Origin: UBA6770 sp965660875
GTDB taxonomy: Bacteria > Bacteroidota > Bacteroidia > Flavobacteriales_G > Salibacteraceae
Reading direction: 5' to 3'
Assembly (NCBI GenBank): GCA_965660875.1
Contig: CBFIBQ010000010.1
Location: 1-64,000 of the forward strand
DNA: 64,000 nt
The position numbers were made by a program, and so were the translations under genes. Of the stretch, positions 27,735 to 36,105 are shown piece after piece; position 1 is the first letter of the stretch; each line of letters starts with the position of its first letter. The notes beneath the pieces were generated by a model. It had not been told where the DNA came from. It saw only the letters and a program-made list of their open reading frames with translations, and did no database searches.

Positions 27735-29027
27735 ATGATTAGAACAAATTCAGACCAGTTATACAGAAAAGCTAAAGATTTATTTCCCGGAGGTGTAAAT
27801 TCTCCAGTACGTGCATTTCGCTCCGTAAAAGGAGACCCCATTTTTATTGCAAAAGGAGATGGCGATAAAATATATGACGTAGATGGCAACGAGTATATTG
27901 ACTTCTGTTGCTCTTGGGGACCACTCATTCTGGGACACAATCACCAAGGTGTGCGCAACTCGATTGTAGAAGCTTTGGATCAAGGCACTTCGTTTGGCGC
28001 ACCTACAGCTCAAGAAAATGAATTGGGCGATTTGATTTTATCTAACAATCGATTCATTGAAAAAATTCGATTTACCAGTTCGGGTACTGAAGCGGTAATG
28101 TCTGCCTTGAGACTAGCACGTGGATACACCGGTAAAAACAAAATCTTAAAATTTGAAGGCTGTTACCACGGTCACATGGATGCCCTTTTAGTGAATGCCG
28201 GCTCAGGTTTAGTCACTTTAGGAACCTCTTCATCAGCAGGAATTCCAGAAGCCTATGTAAACGAAACTTTAGTAGCCCCACTGAATAATAAAGCAGCAAT
28301 AGAACAAGCTATTGCGGAACACGAAGACGATTTAGCGTGTATCATCATTGAGCCCATACCTGCAAACAACGGTTTATTAATACAGGATGTGGAGTACTTG
28401 CAGTTTATTAGAGAAATAACAAAAAAGCACAACATCTTACTCATATTTGACGAAGTCATCAGTGGGTTTAGAGTTGGTTTTGAAGGAGCAGCAGGCTTGT
28501 ACAACATTCAACCCGACATCATTACCTACGGTAAGATAATTGGTGGAGGGCTACCCGTAGGAGCCTATGGAGCCAGTAAAGAAATTATGGGAGCGGTAGC
28601 ACCAGACGGACCTGTTTACCAAGCAGGTACGCTATCCGGAAACCCAGTAGCCATGAGTGCCGGTAGAGCCACGCTTGCGGAGTGTTTGGCACCCGGTTTT
28701 TATGAAGCGTTAGAAGAAAAAACGGCTTTTTTTATTGAGCAAGTAACCCAAGGCATTCCACCCGAATCTGGTTTTCACATGCAACAAGCGGGATCTATAT
28801 TTTGGATGACCTTTAGCACCGATAGAGTGACAAAAGCCGATGAAATTGATGCTGCAAAAATGGATTTCTTTAAAGAATTGTACAGCTATATTTTGGAACA
28901 TGGTGTGTACATGGGACCCTCTGGATACGAAGTTGGATTCGTTTCGGAAGCCCATTCTAAAGAATCTTTAACAAAAAGTGCACAAATTCTTAACACTGGC
29001 CTGAAGCAAGTACTTGATATACATTGA
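27735..29027 (+). CDS. hemL: Glutamate-1-semialdehyde 2,1-aminomutase
   Basis: This 430-aa PLP enzyme makes 5-aminolevulinate from glutamate-1-semialdehyde in the C5 route to haem. It shows the start motif LFPGGVNSPVRAF, the FTSSGTEAVMSALRLAR phosphate region, D239 in IFDEVISGFR and the active lysine K267 in YGKIIGGGLPVGAYG. Length fits the family. It is transcribed alone or with the small gene after it, although that gene has its own promoter inside the hemL 3' end. Confidence 0.97.
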   Translation: MIRTNSDQLYRKAKDLFPGGVNSPVRAFRSVKGDPIFIAKGDGDKIYDVDGNEYIDFCCSWGPLILGHNHQGVRNSIVEALDQGTSFGAPTAQENELGDLILSNNRFIEKIRFTSSGTEAVMSALRLARGYTGKNKILKFEGCYHGHMDALLVNAGSGLVTLGTSSSAGIPEAYVNETLVAPLNNKAAIEQAIAEHEDDLACIIIEPIPANNGLLIQDVEYLQFIREITKKHNILLIFDEVISGFRVGFEGAAGLYNIQPDIITYGKIIGGGLPVGAYGASKEIMGAVAPDGPVYQAGTLSGNPVAMSAGRATLAECLAPGFYEALEEKTAFFIEQVTQGIPPESGFHMQQAGSIFWMTFSTDRVTKADEIDAAKMDFFKELYSYILEHGVYMGPSGYEVGFVSEAHSKESLTKSAQILNTGLKQVLDIH

Positions 29028-29044
29028 TTTAATCAGTACTTTTG
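29014..29044 (+). promoter_or_regulatory. Consensus promoter of the 56-aa gene, overlapping the hemL 3' end
   Basis: TTG (29014-29016), a 20-bp spacer and TACTTTTG (29037-29044) fit TTG-N19/21-TAnnTTTG exactly. The -33 element is inside hemL. The next ATG is 17 bp downstream. Confidence 0.8.
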
Positions 29045-29061
29045 CAGCAAATAAAAATTAA

Positions 29062-29232
29062 ATGACACTAAGACGTATTACAAACTTTACAACGCGCAAG
29101 AAACAAAGACCTATCAGTAAAAAGGACAACTTTCTACTACTTAATAATGGTGCATACAAACACGTAAGAGAAACGGAATTAAAAGAGAAGTACCGCTACT
29201 CTAAGGAAGATTTAGAACACCTATTTGTATAA
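29062..29232 (+). CDS. Small basic protein, 56 aa, unrecognised
   Basis: ATG to TAA, 56 residues, beginning MTLRRITNFTTRKKQ and ending EDLEHLFV; the N-terminal half is rich in Lys/Arg. It has no signal peptide or membrane span. A full-consensus promoter sits just upstream and overlaps the end of hemL, which argues for a real, well-transcribed gene. I do not recognise a family. The basic N-terminus could mean nucleic-acid or ribosome binding, but that is a guess. Confidence 0.65.
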   Translation: MTLRRITNFTTRKKQRPISKKDNFLLLNNGAYKHVRETELKEKYRYSKEDLEHLFV

Positions 29233-29292
29233 AATTGACTAGGATTTTGTTGATAACTCTGAATTAGCGCTTTATTTTAGCGTTATTTCTAA

Positions 29293-29931
29293 TTGAGTTT
29301 CAACGGATACAATTTACTTGCACCTTACTACCAGTTTTTAGTAAAACTGGTGTTCGGCGACTTACTTTTTAAAGCACAAATTGACCTTCTTCAACCCTAC
29401 TCGAACACTTCTAGCATACTGATTATTGGCGGCGGCAGCGGGCAGTTGTTGCGCTATTGTTTGCAGCACAATCCACAAGCACACATTACCTATGTAGATG
29501 CCTCCAAAAAAATGATTGGGCTTGCTCAAGCCTCAGTTAATGAAACGCAGTTATCTCGAGTTACTTTTTACACGAAAAATATTTTAGAGTGGAAAAGCAA
29601 CACGACATTCGACTTGGTGCTAGTGCCCTTCGTGGTAGATGTTTTTGACCCCAAAGACCGGAAATTACTGCTGAAGCGAGTACACCATTTATATACCAAA
29701 AATGGAGCTGTAATTGTTACCGATTTTCAAACCAACCCCTCGCTATTTCAAAAACTACTGATACGATTCATGTATAGCGGGTTTCAACTTATTGGAGCTG
29801 CTAAATACCACAAGCTTCCGCAATATGAAAAGTTATTTACCACAACTGAATGGAAAATAAAAGGAGTCGAAAAATACGGCACAGGTTGGTATAAAAATCT
29901 AGTGGTCAGCTATCTTTTGCAGCCTGAATGA
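29293..29931 (+). CDS. Class I SAM-dependent methyltransferase
   Basis: This 212-aa protein starts at TTG. The SAM-binding motif I is SILIIGGGSGQLLRYC, with an acidic motif II (ITYVDASKKMI) and a motif IV-like FDLVLVPFVVDVF. The first residues (YNLLAPYYQFLVKLVFG) are typical of small-molecule methyltransferases related to UbiE-like enzymes, but the substrate cannot be told. The 3' end overlaps a minus-strand small ORF by 26 bp. Confidence 0.82.
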   Translation: MSFNGYNLLAPYYQFLVKLVFGDLLFKAQIDLLQPYSNTSSILIIGGGSGQLLRYCLQHNPQAHITYVDASKKMIGLAQASVNETQLSRVTFYTKNILEWKSNTTFDLVLVPFVVDVFDPKDRKLLLKRVHHLYTKNGAVIVTDFQTNPSLFQKLLIRFMYSGFQLIGAAKYHKLPQYEKLFTTTEWKIKGVEKYGTGWYKNLVVSYLLQPE

Positions 29932-30145
29932 CTTTGCAACTTTCGGGAACAACCACAAGAAATTGGAATACTGTTTTGAAACTATCTAAAGTAAGTAGTC
30001 CTGCAAGCCAAACTAAAAGTTTGTGTAAAACATAGCCTATAATTGGATTGAACAAGGTCTGCCAAAGAATAAAAAAGTACAGCAAATCACGTGGACAAAA
30101 GAAAAACTGAAAATACAGTATTCAATAGCCTGTTACTGATTTCAT
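29906..30145 (-). pseudogene. Possible small membrane-protein gene interrupted by a stop at codon 8
   Basis: An ATG at 30145 overlaps the TGA stop of the DedA-like gene (ATGA), the usual sign of a coupled next gene. It reads MKSVTGY and then meets TGA, after which the same frame stays open for 71 more codons encoding a hydrophobic protein (LLYFFILWQTLFNPIIGYVL, then HKLLVWLAGLL). Without the TGA it would be a 79-aa membrane protein. A TTG at 30085 could start a 59-aa version. No family recognised; it may also be chance. Confidence 0.35.
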
Positions 30146-30585
30146 ATACTTGCACCTTGCAGCACGACATAGATTAACCCAGCATACCGCAATGTTTTTC
30201 CAATTCCCATAAAAACAAACACTGGCAGCGCCCGAACCCTAAAAAAGCCAAGGGCCACAGCAATTGGATCACCAATAAAGGGCAGCCACGTTAAAAAGGC
30301 CGTCCACACTCCATAGCGGTTGATTCTTGCGCTAAACTGCTCTACTTTTTCTCGTTTTATTTTTAAATATTTCTCTATCCAGTTCCATTTCCCAAGTCTA
30401 CCAAAGTAAAAGGAGGTTATACCCCCTAATGTGTTGCCTATAGAAGCATAAATCAAGCACTGAAGTGGAGGATAATCCGTTAAGATTAAACCCGCCAAAT
30501 AAGGCTCTGATCCTATTGGCAAAATGGTAGCTGCTAGAAACGAGTTAAGAAATAGTCCCCAAAGTGCTGGGTCAAGAAAATTCAT
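30142..30585 (-). CDS. DedA/VTT-family small membrane protein (YqaA-like)
   Basis: This 147-aa protein has about four membrane segments and the VTT-domain pattern: SFLAATILPIGSEPYLAGLI, then IGNTLGGITSFYFGRLG and LTWLPFIGDPIAVALGFFRV. The family works in membrane lipid or envelope homeostasis, probably as a lipid scramblase or transporter. The short form is the YqaA group. A minus-strand ORF overlaps its stop codon (see 29906-30145). Confidence 0.88.
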   Translation of the reverse strand: MNFLDPALWGLFLNSFLAATILPIGSEPYLAGLILTDYPPLQCLIYASIGNTLGGITSFYFGRLGKWNWIEKYLKIKREKVEQFSARINRYGVWTAFLTWLPFIGDPIAVALGFFRVRALPVFVFMGIGKTLRYAGLIYVVLQGASI

Positions 30586-30607
30586 AAAGGTAAATGTACG
30601 TCACAAA

Positions 30608-30639
30608 AAAACCTCGACTCAAAAAAGAGCCGAGGTTTT
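30608..30639 (-). terminator. Intrinsic terminator of the TonB-dependent receptor gene
   Basis: 13-bp stem (30608-30620 with 30627-30639, one G-U pair in the minus-strand RNA), 6-nt loop, then T7 on the minus strand. It lies about 30 bp past the receptor stop codon. Confidence 0.88.
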
Positions 30640-30668
30640 TTGTTTTCAGGGTTTCTTTGGTTAAACTC

Positions 30669-33539
30669 CTAGAAGGTGTAAGCATATTTTACACCTATAG
30701 CTACACCCGGTTTAAATGAGGTGAATATTTGATTCTCTGCTCCGTATGATTTAAAAACCAACGTTCTATCCTCATTCAATAAGTTACTTGCAGAAACAGT
30801 TACTCGGTGATTGAGTTTTTCTCCAAATTTTCTGTACGCATTAAAGTTTAAACTGTGAAACGGAATGGTATAAATATCTGGCACTCTTCCTGAGCCAATA
30901 ATTGTGAGCTGCTCTCCTTGAACATTATATGAAATTGAAACATTACTCGAGTTATCTGGTAACTGGTAACTTAACGCAACATTGACAGCATAAGGAGATT
31001 GTCCATACATTGCCCTGAATCTACTAATTTCTTGTCCATCTCTAGACAATTGATTACGAACATCAAACTCTGTTCTAACCTCTTCATCCGAACTGCTTGT
31101 ACCATCCTGAACCAAAACAGTGGTCATATCCACCTGAGACTGCACCAATGACAAGTTAGTGGCTACAAAGAATCTGCTTAAGTGTTTGTTAAACCAACCA
31201 CCAGTTGTGTCATTCAATTTTGCAAAAGCTTTTCTAACTTCAAACTCAACTCCAGCAACAGTAGCTAGTCCACTATTTCTTGGGGTAATTTCGTCCGGGT
31301 TTAACTCATAAGACACCATCTCTATGTGGCCGTCAAACTGTTTGTAGAAACCTGCCACCGATATCAACTCTTTAGCTGACATGAAATACTCCCAGCGCAA
31401 ATCGTAGTTATTAATGTAGGTCTGCTCTACTCCTATATTACCACTAAAGGTTCTTTTGGTTATTGGGTCATATATCTGTGCTATTGACTTTTCTTTAAAA
31501 GTTGGACGTGCGACCGTTCTATTTGCTGCTGCTCTTATATTCATTTTATCGGTTAAGGCATATACAGTGTTTAACGAAGGCAAAATATTTAATTCGCTTA
31601 AAGTGTTGGTATCGTTATATACAACAGAACCCGAGTTATTTTCACCCGTGTAGAACATATTCACTTGCTCCAGTCTTACCCCATAAATTACCCTTAATTT
31701 CTCAAAAAACCTTTGTTCTGCACTTGCGTAACCACCAAAAAGATCTTGTCTTGCCTTGTACTGATTGGCAGGTTGAAAATTACCTATCGTGTAGGTTCCG
31801 GATCCGTCACCAGCTGGGTCACTTGGTGCTACCCAAATATTCTCCTCTTGCAAATACCAATCTGGGTCAAGCGAAACATTGCTAATATCAACTGGTCTGT
31901 GCTTAAAGCCAATAGTTTCAAAAGTTCTCCATTTCATAGTTGCGCTTGCTCCAGCTTTTACCGTAAGGTTATCTGAAAACTCTGCTTTTAGATCCATTTT
32001 AGTAGAGTTATTGATTTCTCTCAAATCCCTCCAGAATCGATCGATACCAGCTCCTGTTCCCGTAGCTAAAGAGGTGTTTCCGTCTGTTATCGAAATACGG
32101 GTTTCTCTAAAGTCGGGATCATACACTCTTGAGAAAGAGGTCGCATTTCCCCAATTCATTTCAATAAAACCGAACTTATGCTTGCCATTAAACATTAAGG
32201 TAGATAATGTTCTTTGCTGATAGGTCAAAATATCCTCTATGAGCACAGACTGGTTTTGTTCAACATCTTTGTTGGTTCGTTGCGTAGCCGTAGCTTCAGC
32301 TGCTTGAGTATTTAATAGAGTTACAGAATAAGCACTTTTCCCTTTTTTATAAGAACCAGACAATAGACCGCTCCACATTACATTGCTTTTTCCTAAAGGA
32401 CCCTGACGTCTTCTTTGAACCAACATCTCATTCTTAGATAAGTCATTGTCTCTCAAAAAATCATTGGACTCAAAATCATAAAAGCTGGTTTCACTGCGGT
32501 AATTAAAAACAGCGTTGTAGCCAAATGTTCTTTCATCGGCTGTATTGATTTGATTCCCGTGGCTAAAGGCAAAAGAACCGTTTGGTAAAGCTGTTTTACT
32601 CTTAGTCGCTAACTGAGGATTGAACGATCGTGTAAATTTCTCTAGATCAGGATCGTTCAACACTTCATTTGGTATCTGAGTATTTTTTCCTATGCCCAAC
32701 TTCCTTGAACCGTCGTCGTATGCAGCCCAATCCAGTGCACCACCGTTGTATAGAATATAATCATCATTGAAGTGCATACCTGGTATGTAGGTTAAACCAA
32801 AGCTAACTTGGCTTTGCTTTTCTTCTGGGAATTTTTTCGTTACCACATCAATCAACCCTCCGGTAAAATCGCCGTCTAACTCAGGTGTAAAGGTTTTGGA
32901 GACGCTTACATTTTCCAACACATTCGTAGGAAATATGTCTATTTGAACTGAATTTTTATCCGGATCTAAGCCTGGAATCGACATACCGTTTAATGTGGTT
33001 TTTGTGTAACGATCGCCCAGACCCCTTACATACACGTGCTTACCTCCTTGTACTGTAACACCAGTTACGCGTTTGATTGCCCCACCCAAATCGCTGTCAC
33101 CATTCTTACGAAAGGTTTGTGAAGACATACCATCCGTAACAGTACTGGCTTTTTTCATGTCCATGAGCATCGCTACCTCTGAGGTTCTTCTCACTTTAGC
33201 TTCCACAGTAAAAGCCTCTAGCTGTTCTGATTTAGAGGAAAGTGTTGCATCTAGTATCGTAACTTCACCCGCCTCAACAACAACGTCAAACGTTTTGGTG
33301 GCATAAGAAATGAATGACACATTTATTTTGTATGCACCTGGATCCAATGTTAAGGAAAAGTTACCATCAAAATCAGCAACCGTTCCTACGCTAGGATTTT
33401 CTGCTAGTGTAACCGTAGCAGCTGCCAAAGGACCACCAAAATCTCCATCCAAAATATTGCCCCTTACATATCCTTTTTCCTGCGCGAAAGCCAAGGCTGT
33501 AAGCAAAACGAGAGTAATTGAACTTAATACTTTTTTCAT
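30669..33539 (-). CDS. TonB-dependent receptor with CarboxypepD_reg N-terminal domain
   Basis: The ATG at 33539 gives a clean signal peptide (MKKVLSSITLVLLTALAFAQ) and 956 aa; the frame is also open 13 codons further. Residues 21-100 form the CarboxypepD_reg-like domain common in Bacteroidota receptors (VRGNILDGDFGGPLAAATV). A plug domain follows (VYVRGLGDRYTKTTLNGM), then a 22-strand-type outer-membrane barrel ending in Phe (VKYAYTF). It takes up a bound nutrient with TonB energy. The next gene upstream encodes a beta-helix lipoprotein and the one beyond is a PhoB-like regulator, so phosphate or a phosphorylated substrate is a reasonable guess. There is no SusD partner. A separate promoter precedes it. 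Confidence 0.95.
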   Translation of the reverse strand: MKKVLSSITLVLLTALAFAQEKGYVRGNILDGDFGGPLAAATVTLAENPSVGTVADFDGNFSLTLDPGAYKINVSFISYATKTFDVVVEAGEVTILDATLSSKSEQLEAFTVEAKVRRTSEVAMLMDMKKASTVTDGMSSQTFRKNGDSDLGGAIKRVTGVTVQGGKHVYVRGLGDRYTKTTLNGMSIPGLDPDKNSVQIDIFPTNVLENVSVSKTFTPELDGDFTGGLIDVVTKKFPEEKQSQVSFGLTYIPGMHFNDDYILYNGGALDWAAYDDGSRKLGIGKNTQIPNEVLNDPDLEKFTRSFNPQLATKSKTALPNGSFAFSHGNQINTADERTFGYNAVFNYRSETSFYDFESNDFLRDNDLSKNEMLVQRRRQGPLGKSNVMWSGLLSGSYKKGKSAYSVTLLNTQAAEATATQRTNKDVEQNQSVLIEDILTYQQRTLSTLMFNGKHKFGFIEMNWGNATSFSRVYDPDFRETRISITDGNTSLATGTGAGIDRFWRDLREINNSTKMDLKAEFSDNLTVKAGASATMKWRTFETIGFKHRPVDISNVSLDPDWYLQEENIWVAPSDPAGDGSGTYTIGNFQPANQYKARQDLFGGYASAEQRFFEKLRVIYGVRLEQVNMFYTGENNSGSVVYNDTNTLSELNILPSLNTVYALTDKMNIRAAANRTVARPTFKEKSIAQIYDPITKRTFSGNIGVEQTYINNYDLRWEYFMSAKELISVAGFYKQFDGHIEMVSYELNPDEITPRNSGLATVAGVEFEVRKAFAKLNDTTGGWFNKHLSRFFVATNLSLVQSQVDMTTVLVQDGTSSSDEEVRTEFDVRNQLSRDGQEISRFRAMYGQSPYAVNVALSYQLPDNSSNVSISYNVQGEQLTIIGSGRVPDIYTIPFHSLNFNAYRKFGEKLNHRVTVSASNLLNEDRTLVFKSYGAENQIFTSFKPGVAIGVKYAYTF

Positions 33540-33554
33540 GTCATTTATTTGTTT

Positions 33555-33573
33555 CTGTGGTATCGTTCCACAG
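33555..33573 (-). promoter_or_regulatory. 5'-terminal stem-loop in the receptor mRNA leader
   Basis: Inverted repeat CTGTGG-N7-CCACAG lies 3 bp after the -7 element TACTTTTG and 15 bp before the start codon, so the mRNA would begin close to a hairpin. It could stabilise the transcript or be an operator. Confidence 0.45.
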
Positions 33574-33575
33574 TG

Positions 33576-33621
33576 CAAAAGTATTTGGAGGCTAACAGGT
33601 AAATATTACGATAAGGTTAAT
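33576..33621 (-). promoter_or_regulatory. Candidate activated promoter of the receptor gene (-7 box plus two 11-bp repeats)
   Basis: The -7 element TACTTTTG (33576-33583) has no TTG at -33. Instead, after 16 bp, two adjacent 11-mers ATTAACCTTAT (33611-33621) and CGTAATATTTA (33600-33610) carry TAAC/TAAT at the same phase. OmpR/PhoB-type regulators bind such direct repeats and can replace the -33 element. Confidence 0.5.
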
Positions 33622-33676
33622 TAATGGTGGGTTTATTTTCAAATTGAATTAACATTGAGATTGGCTAGAAATAAAA

Positions 33677-33708
33677 AAGCCTCGCAATTGAATCCAATTG
33701 CGAGGCTT
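33677..33708 (-). terminator. Intrinsic terminator after the beta-helix lipoprotein gene
   Basis: Perfect 14-bp inverted repeat (33677-33690 with 33695-33708, AAGCCTCGCAATTG arm), 4-nt loop, followed by T residues on the minus strand. It separates this gene from the receptor gene, so both are independently transcribed. Confidence 0.9.
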
Positions 33709-33730
33709 CTAAATGGTAGTTTTTAAACTC

Positions 33731-35092
33731 TTAGTTCAACTCACCGTTGTTAGCAGCAGCACCCCAAGAGAATTTTGTTTTGTAATCGTATGAAGAACCC
33801 GCTCCGTTGATTGCAACTTTAGCTTTTGCATCTATTTGAGCTTGATCTAACTCAGTTTGACAAACAGCTGGATCTGGTTTGTCACCGTCGTAAACAGAAA
33901 CATCACTATCACTTTTGATTCCTGTGAAAGCTAATGCACCGTCGATAAGATTTTTGTACGCATCACCTTTGTGAGTACAATCCGTTCCTGGGTCAACAAA
34001 CTTAGTTCTGAATTTCACTGCTTTTTTATCTGCCGAAGCATACATAAAAGAAACATTAGTAACAGTACCCTGAGCACCAGATTTAAAATCTCCAGGAGTT
34101 CCCTCTGATCCTTCTGCTTTACAAATACCGTTTGTTAACGTGAATTTTCCAGCAGTATGAGTTGAACCTTCTGGTCCGTCAACCTCTAACGCTTCGTCAG
34201 TTCCAATTCCGTTACCGTGAATTACAGCAAACCCTGAAATCGTTCCTGAATAATTTTGATCTAAATCGATTCCATCATCGCCTTGGTAAAAAACCAATGC
34301 ATCAGAAATATCAACCGAACCACCGAAGCACTCGATACCATCATCAAGAGTAGCGTATATTTCAATGTTTGAAATTTTTGTTCCGTTACCTACACCACCT
34401 AAGGTTAGTGCATTTAATTCGTTACCTTCACCAATAGTGATTCCTCCGTGACGGATAGATACATAAGAAAGTACACCTGAGTTGTCCGCATCGTCAGATC
34501 CACCGTACTTACCATAACCTTCTGCAGCCGGAATACCTTCAATGTTACCTTCAGTATCTCCGTTTTCAGTACTTGATTTAGCTTTACCTAAGATAACAAC
34601 ACCACCCCATTTTTCATTGTCTGTCTTTTTAAGGTTTGTACCTACTTTCTGACCAATTGCAATGTTATCTAAGGCTGAGGTGAAAATAATTGGCTTATCA
34701 GCAGTACCTTCAGCCATTAACTTACCGCCTTGTGCAACAACTAGTGCAGAAGCAGCAGATTCTTGCCCTTCAGCGCCTTTAACTATTGTTCCTGGCTCAA
34801 TAGTTAACGTTACTCCATCTTCCACAACAACTTTTCCATTTAAAGTGTAAACCTTGTCTGCTGTCCAAGTTTCATTAGAAGTTATTTTACCTGTCTTAGT
34901 AACAGCTGTTACAGCTGGTACAGGTATTGAAGGGTATTCACATGAACCATCATCTTCTTTTGCCTTCTCGTCGTAGTTTGTAGCAGATGAATCCGTACAT
35001 CCTTCTTTTTTACATGAGGTAAGACCTCCAGCCATTGTCAGCGAAAGAGCTGCTACGGCTAATGTTCTAGTTGTAAATTTTACTTTTTTCAT
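33731..35092 (-). CDS. Beta-helix lipoprotein with a thrombospondin-3-like N-terminal motif
   Basis: This 453-aa protein has a lipobox at Cys27 (GGLTSCKK). Residues 32-51 (CTDSSATNYDE..DDGSC) form an Asp-rich, probably calcium-binding loop closed by two cysteines. From about residue 65 come beta-helix-like turns (TLNGKVVVEDGVTLTIEPGTIVKG, GGKLMAEGTADKPIIFTS), the pattern of right-handed parallel beta-helix proteins. It should be surface or periplasm exposed. It sits between a TonB receptor gene and a PhoB/PhoR-like pair and probably functions with the receptor, perhaps in nutrient capture; the ligand is unknown. Confidence 0.82.
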   Translation of the reverse strand: MKKVKFTTRTLAVAALSLTMAGGLTSCKKEGCTDSSATNYDEKAKEDDGSCEYPSIPVPAVTAVTKTGKITSNETWTADKVYTLNGKVVVEDGVTLTIEPGTIVKGAEGQESAASALVVAQGGKLMAEGTADKPIIFTSALDNIAIGQKVGTNLKKTDNEKWGGVVILGKAKSSTENGDTEGNIEGIPAAEGYGKYGGSDDADNSGVLSYVSIRHGGITIGEGNELNALTLGGVGNGTKISNIEIYATLDDGIECFGGSVDISDALVFYQGDDGIDLDQNYSGTISGFAVIHGNGIGTDEALEVDGPEGSTHTAGKFTLTNGICKAEGSEGTPGDFKSGAQGTVTNVSFMYASADKKAVKFRTKFVDPGTDCTHKGDAYKNLIDGALAFTGIKSDSDVSVYDGDKPDPAVCQTELDQAQIDAKAKVAINGAGSSYDYKTKFSWGAAANNGELN

Positions 35093-35135
35093 TTTAATTC
35101 GTTTTAAAGAGATTTTTTGTGTTTTTATTTGAGTG

Positions 35136-35203
35136 CAAATGAAGTGAGGCTTTATCAGATCAGCGTTTTTAATGGATTAACCTTGAGTTATAAAAATGTT
35201 ACG
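35136..35203 (-). promoter_or_regulatory. Candidate activated promoter of the beta-helix gene (-7 box plus phased 11-bp repeats)
   Basis: Minus-strand 11-mers CGTAACATTTT (35193-35203), TATAACTCAAG (35182-35192) and GTTAATCCATT (35171-35181) carry TAAC/TAAC/TAAT in phase; a fourth, degenerate copy (35160-35170) follows, then 16 bp and a -7-like TTCATTTG (35136-35143). The 16-bp distance equals that in front of the receptor gene. Confidence 0.5.
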
Positions 35204-35382
35204 GACTTTAAGCTAATGTTTCCTTCTGCATATTTACCTGAGCAGTTTAAATATCTTTTAAAGGAATTAAATCACTGATTTTCACAGCAATAAAATAATG
35301 TGAATTGAAAAAATCACCAATCGAATGAATCTGTTTATTTTGGTTGGTAAATTAATCTTTACATAAACTTGAGTTAATACTA

Positions 35383-36105
35383 ATGGGAAAGGATAAATCA
35401 AAATTTGGGAAATCAAAAAAAAAGAACAAGATGGAGCCAAAACATAAGATTTTGCTTGTCGACGATGAAACAGATATCCTTGACGTACTGGAGTATAACC
35501 TGAATAAAGAGGGCTTTGAAACGCATACCGCATCTGATGGTGTAAAAGCATTAGAAATTGCAAATGAAGTGGTACCTGACCTCATTTTATTGGACGTTAT
35601 GATGCCAAATATGGATGGTATGGAAACGTGTATTGAATTAAAGAATAATCCAAAACTTAAAAACACATACATAACCTTCTTAACTGCTCGAAACGAAGAT
35701 TATTCGCAAATAGCAGGTTTTGATGCGGGCGCAGACGACTACATTGCTAAACCGGTTAAACCTCGTGTTTTGGTATCTAGAATAAAAGCTATGCTTAGAC
35801 GATCACCTGCAAATACTGTTACTCAAGAGGAAGTTGGAGGTATTTTTATCGACCGTGAGCGCTACTTAGTAAAAGTTGATGGAAAAGAATTGAACTTGCC
35901 CAAGAAGGAGTTTGAATTGCTGAGTTTGTTGACTTCTCAGGCGGGTAAAGTGTATACCCGAGAAACTATTCTTTCTTCTGTTTGGGGAGACGAGGTAGTA
36001 GTTGGAGATCGTACAATAGATGTACATATCCGTAAACTGAGAGAGAAAATTGGCGACAAGTACATTAAAACAATCAAAGGAGTGGGTTACAAGTTTGGCA
36101 AATAA
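35383..36105 (+). CDS. Response regulator, OmpR/PhoB family
   Basis: This 240-aa regulator has a receiver domain (about residues 21-140) with the acidic pocket at LVDDE, phosphoacceptor D71 (LILLDVMMPNMDG) and conserved Lys in YIAKPVKPR. A winged-helix DNA-binding domain follows (FELLSLLTSQAGKVYTRETI, RTIDVHIRKLREKIG, IKGVGYKF). The 16-residue Lys-rich N-terminal extension could be non-coding if the ATG at 35431 is used. The histidine kinase starts immediately after the stop. The pattern matches PhoB/PhoR of Bacteroidota. Confidence 0.92.
   Translation: MGKDKSKFGKSKKKNKMEPKHKILLVDDETDILDVLEYNLNKEGFETHTASDGVKALEIANEVVPDLILLDVMMPNMDGMETCIELKNNPKLKNTYITFLTARNEDYSQIAGFDAGADDYIAKPVKPRVLVSRIKAMLRRSPANTVTQEEVGGIFIDRERYLVKVDGKELNLPKKEFELLSLLTSQAGKVYTRETILSSVWGDEVVVGDRTIDVHIRKLREKIGDKYIKTIKGVGYKFGK

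Noticed and set aside
31502..31885. 127-aa plus-strand ORF inside the TonB receptor gene
   Set aside because: It is fully antisense to a well-supported gene, lacks any recognisable domain and has no promoter; a shadow frame.
35355..35382. TAAA/TAAT pair 11 bp apart just before the response-regulator start, as autoregulation site
   Set aside because: It abuts the start codon with no -7 element placed like the other two promoters; too easily found by chance in AT-rich DNA.
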